Shown piece by piece: positions 13,236-15,628 of a stretch of DNA of 15,628 bases (its first letter is position 1; each line of letters begins with the position of its first letter). The notes under the pieces are model-generated. The model was not told where the DNA came from. It saw only the letters and a program-made list of their open reading frames with translations, and made no database searches. A program made the translations under genes and the position numbers. Origin of the DNA: AC-32 sp035624425. Its GTDB lineage: Bacteria; Actinomycetota; Thermoleophilia; Gaiellales; Gaiellaceae. The stretch covers positions 1 through 15,628 of the forward strand of contig DASPRN010000120.1 of assembly GCA_035624425.1 (NCBI GenBank), written 5' to 3'.

Positions 13236-15161
13236 ATGGCCGTCTCGGACACGCTGATCGGCACCGTCTTCGACGGGCGGTACAAGATCGTCCGCAAGCT
13301 GGGCGCCGGCGGGATGGCCGACGTCTACCTCGCGGAGGACCAGGAGCTCGGCCGGCGCGTCGCGATCAAGATCCTCAACGACCGCCACGCCGCCGACGAC
13401 CAGTTCGTCGAGCGCTTCCGCCGCGAGGCGAAGAACGCCGCCGGGCTCTCGCACCCGAACATCGTCTCGATCTACGACCGCGGCGAGGCCGAGGGCACCT
13501 ACTACATCGCGATGGAGTTCCTCGACGGACGCTCGCTCAAGGAGCTGATCGTCGGCCGCGGGCCGGCGCCGATCAAGACCGCCGTCGAGTACGCCCGCCA
13601 GATCCTGGCCGCGGTCGGCTTCGCGCACAAGCACGGGATCGTCCACCGCGACATCAAGCCGCACAACGTGCTCGTCGGCCCGGAGGGGCGCCTGAAGGTG
13701 ACGGACTTCGGCATCGCCCGCTCGGGAGCAAGCCAGATGACCGAGGTCGGCTCGATCATCGGCACCGCGCAGTACCTCTCTCCCGAGCAGGCGCGCGGCG
13801 CGCCGGTCGACCAGACCTCCGACCTCTACTCGGTCGGCGTCGTGCTCTACGAGCTGCTCACCGGCCAGGTGCCGTTCACCGGCGACACGCCGCTCGAGAT
13901 CGCGATGAAGCACCTCTCCGAGCCGCCGAGGCCGCCGTCGGAGCTGCGGCCCGAGGTCCCGCACGACCTCGATCTGGTGGTGCTGCGCGCGCTGGCCAAG
14001 GATCCGTCGGACCGCTACCAGAGCGCCGAGGAGATGGACGCCGACCTCGAGCGCGTGCTGAACGGGCTGCCGGTCGGCGACGAGACCGCAGCGGCCGCCA
14101 CCGCCGTTCTCGCCGGCGCCGGAGTGATGGCCGCCGCGCCCACCTCGGTGATCGCGCGACCGCCCGGCGCGGCTCCGCAACGGCCGGCCCCGCCCGGCGC
14201 CACGCCGCCCGCCGGCTACTACGGCTACGAGGGGCCTCCCCGCCGCCGGCGACCCATCTGGCCGTGGGTGCTCTCGGTGCTGCTGCTCGTCGCCGCCGGG
14301 GGGGCGGCCTGGTTCGCCTACACGAAGATCCAGGACCAGCTCAACAACAACAAGCCGGTCCCGGTTCCGAACGTGATCGACCTCCGGGTCGAGCTGGCCA
14401 AGAACAGGCTGATCGAGCACGGCTTCGTCCCGAAGGTGAAGCTGAGCTTCGACAACAGCGTGCCGAAGGGCGTCGTCATGGACCAGAACCCGCTCGCCGG
14501 CTCGAAGCTCGCGAAGAACAGCCCGGTCCAGATCACCGTCTCGAACGGCCCGCCGCAGGTCGCGGTGCCGAACGTGATCGGCAAGAACCGCGACGACGCG
14601 GTCAGCACGCTGACGAATGCCGGGCTCACCTTCATAGTGGTCTCGGTCCACTCGGGCAAGCCGCCGGACACCGTCACCGGCCAGTTCCCGCACGCGGGGA
14701 CGAAGGTCAGGAAGGGCTCGAAGGTGCAGATCAACGTCTCCAGCGGCCCGCAGCCGGTAAGCGTGCCCTATGTCGTCGGCCAGTCCTTCGACCAGGCGAG
14801 CGCGACGCTCCAGAACGCCGGCTTCGGCGTCAAACGCACGAACGTCGACAGCAACCAACCGGCGGACACCGTCGTCTCGCAGAATCCGACAGGCACCGCC
14901 GCGCGGGGAGCGACGATCACGCTCAGCGTCTCCAAGGGCCCGAAGCAGACGACCGTCCCGGACGTGACCAGCCAGGATGAGACCTCCGCGACGGACACGC
15001 TGCAGGCCGCAGGGTTCAAGGTCGTGGTCCAGCGTCAGGACGTGACCGACCCGAGCCTGGACGGAATCGTCATCTCACAGAACCCCGGCGGCGGGACGAA
15101 GGCGGACCACGGCTCGACCGTAACGATCGTGGTCGGCCGCCTCAACCCGCCGGCGCCGTGA
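13236..15161 (+). CDS. pknB: PASTA-domain serine/threonine protein kinase PknB
   Basis: The 641-residue protein has a kinase domain (about 16-275): LGAGGMADVYLA, K45 in VAIKIL, E64, HRDIKPHN with base D139, DFG at D157, an activation loop with T169 and S173, and GTAQYLSPEQARG. A Pro/Ala-rich juxtamembrane linker (about 280-338), one transmembrane segment (about 341-362) and four PASTA repeats follow (about 374-439, 440-505, 506-569 and 570-635). PASTA repeats bind muropeptides or lipid II, so the kinase should link wall status to growth and division. Unlike mycobacteria, no separate pknA stands next to it; the kinase at 6326 may fill that place (inference). It starts 12 bp after pbpA, with a weak ggtgag ribosome site, and its stop overlaps ddl. 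Confidence 0.96.
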   Translation: MAVSDTLIGTVFDGRYKIVRKLGAGGMADVYLAEDQELGRRVAIKILNDRHAADDQFVERFRREAKNAAGLSHPNIVSIYDRGEAEGTYYIAMEFLDGRSLKELIVGRGPAPIKTAVEYARQILAAVGFAHKHGIVHRDIKPHNVLVGPEGRLKVTDFGIARSGASQMTEVGSIIGTAQYLSPEQARGAPVDQTSDLYSVGVVLYELLTGQVPFTGDTPLEIAMKHLSEPPRPPSELRPEVPHDLDLVVLRALAKDPSDRYQSAEEMDADLERVLNGLPVGDETAAAATAVLAGAGVMAAAPTSVIARPPGAAPQRPAPPGATPPAGYYGYEGPPRRRRPIWPWVLSVLLLVAAGGAAWFAYTKIQDQLNNNKPVPVPNVIDLRVELAKNRLIEHGFVPKVKLSFDNSVPKGVVMDQNPLAGSKLAKNSPVQITVSNGPPQVAVPNVIGKNRDDAVSTLTNAGLTFIVVSVHSGKPPDTVTGQFPHAGTKVRKGSKVQINVSSGPQPVSVPYVVGQSFDQASATLQNAGFGVKRTNVDSNQPADTVVSQNPTGTAARGATITLSVSKGPKQTTVPDVTSQDETSATDTLQAAGFKVVVQRQDVTDPSLDGIVISQNPGGGTKADHGSTVTIVVGRLNPPAP

Positions 15162-15628
15162 GCCGGCGCACCCGCGTCGCGGTGCTCCTCGGCGGGCGCT
15201 CGTCCGAGCACGACATATCGCTCGCCTCGGCGCGCTCGGTGCTGGAGGCGCTCGACCCCGAGCGATACGAGACCGTCGCGGTCGAGATCGGCCGCGACGG
15301 GCGCTGGCAGCTCGGCAGCGGCTCGGACGGCGGCTCTGTGGCCGAGACGCTCCCGGTCCCGACCGAGAAGGTGCCCGCGACTCTCGACGAGGTGGACGTC
15401 GTCTTTCCGGTCCTGCACGGACCCTTCGGCGAGGACGGCACGGTCCAGGGCCTGCTCGAGCTCGCGGGCGTGCCGTACGTCGGGGCGGGCGTGCTCGGCT
15501 CGGCGCTCGCGATGGACAAGGACGTGTTCAAGGCCGTGATGCGCGACCGCGGCATTCCGGTCACGCGCAACATCACGCTCAGGCGGGGTCAGACCCCGGA
15601 GAGCCCGTTCGGCTACCCGGTCTTCGTC
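15158..15628 (+). CDS. ddl: D-alanine--D-alanine ligase (3' truncated by window)
   Basis: From a GTG that overlaps the pknB stop (GTGA), the frame is open to the window end (157 codons). The product shows the N-terminal Ddl signature GGRSSEHDISLASA, then VVFPVLHGPFGEDGTVQG with LLELAGVPYVGAGVLGSALA and MDK, and the start of the ATP-grasp domain (RGIPVTRN, FGYPVFV). Ddl joins two D-alanines with ATP for the peptidoglycan stem peptide in the cytoplasm. A start 3 nt inside the pknB stop suggests translational coupling to the kinase. The C-terminal ATP-grasp half is outside the window, so integrity cannot be judged. A 15-bp palindrome lies in the coding sequence at 15584-15598. Confidence 0.94.
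   Translation, partial: MSRRTRVAVLLGGRSSEHDISLASARSVLEALDPERYETVAVEIGRDGRWQLGSGSDGGSVAETLPVPTEKVPATLDEVDVVFPVLHGPFGEDGTVQGLLELAGVPYVGAGVLGSALAMDKDVFKAVMRDRGIPVTRNITLRRGQTPESPFGYPVFV
15584..15598. repeat. GGGGTC-A-GACCCC palindrome inside ddl
   Basis: cggggtcagaccccg is a perfect palindrome around a central A. It encodes part of RRGQTPES, in the surface-like loop between RGIPVTRNITL and FGYPVFV. From memory, GGGGTCAGACCCC-type strings recur in intergenic DNA of several soil bacteria, but this cannot be checked here. Within a gene it is an unlikely terminator. Confidence 0.45.

Noticed and set aside
13197..14858. Minus-strand open frame of 553 codons opposite pknB
   Set aside because: Asp/Arg/Val-rich antisense shadow of a kinase with complete catalytic and PASTA motifs.
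14355..15140. Periodic direct repeats in the 3' part of pknB
   Set aside because: They are the four PASTA domains at protein level, diverged in DNA; not a DNA repeat array or CRISPR.
1..15628. tRNA, rRNA, riboswitch, CRISPR array, insertion sequence or defence system
   Set aside because: Intergenic gaps are short (the largest real gap is about 204 bp) and none shows cloverleaf, array, terminal inverted repeats with transposase, or known defence genes.

Overview
The window is high-GC, gene-dense DNA that looks actinobacterial. The right half is the FHA / PP2C phosphatase / SEDS / class B PBP / PASTA-kinase cluster that marks Actinobacteria. Several details suggest a deep lineage such as Thermoleophilia rather than Mycobacterium or Streptomyces: D-Ala-D-Ala ligase follows pknB directly, the FhaA homologue is short, a kinase fused to a multi-pass membrane domain stands at the head of the cluster, and the SEDS protein has an unusual extracellular loop. 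The phylum is fairly certain; the class is an inference from recalled family patterns.

Left part (1-3143): an accessory-looking patch. It holds the 3' part of a GNAT acetyltransferase, a degenerate class III nucleotidyl-cyclase-like gene on the minus strand, and a mosaic of gene fragments (1030-1163). The mosaic joins an internally deleted copy of the 5' end of the nearby sulfurtransferase to the tail of a second GNAT gene. Two small exported proteins on the minus strand follow (a lipoprotein and a four-cysteine secreted protein, neither recognised), then an intact two-domain sulfurtransferase on the plus strand.

Middle part (3130-6227): four minus-strand genes. They encode a secreted SIMPL/DUF541 protein, a stand-alone HNH endonuclease, a DUF4446 membrane-anchored protein, and a single-pass membrane protein with a CARDB-like C-terminal domain. 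The spaces between them hold hairpins and possible promoters.

Right part (6326-15628): one plus-strand run of eight genes for phospho-signalling and peptidoglycan synthesis. The order is Ser/Thr kinase with C-terminal membrane domain, fhaA, fhaB, pstP, rodA/ftsW, pbpA, pknB and ddl (cut by the window end). Six of the seven junctions are either 4-nt start/stop overlaps (fhaB through pbpA, and ddl) or a 12-nt gap (pbpA to pknB); only the kinase-fhaA junction, 29 nt, is looser. Translational coupling is therefore likely. PknB, with four PASTA repeats outside the membrane, would sense cell-wall fragments. FhaA and FhaB read phosphothreonine marks and PstP removes them. The SEDS glycosyltransferase and class B PBP polymerise and cross-link the wall, and Ddl supplies the D-Ala-D-Ala dipeptide.

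No tRNA, rRNA, CRISPR array, intact mobile element or defence system was seen. The most unusual signals are the mosaic pseudogene, the SEDS loop in which both usual Asp positions are His and a Cys pair is added, and the kinase/multi-pass membrane fusion.
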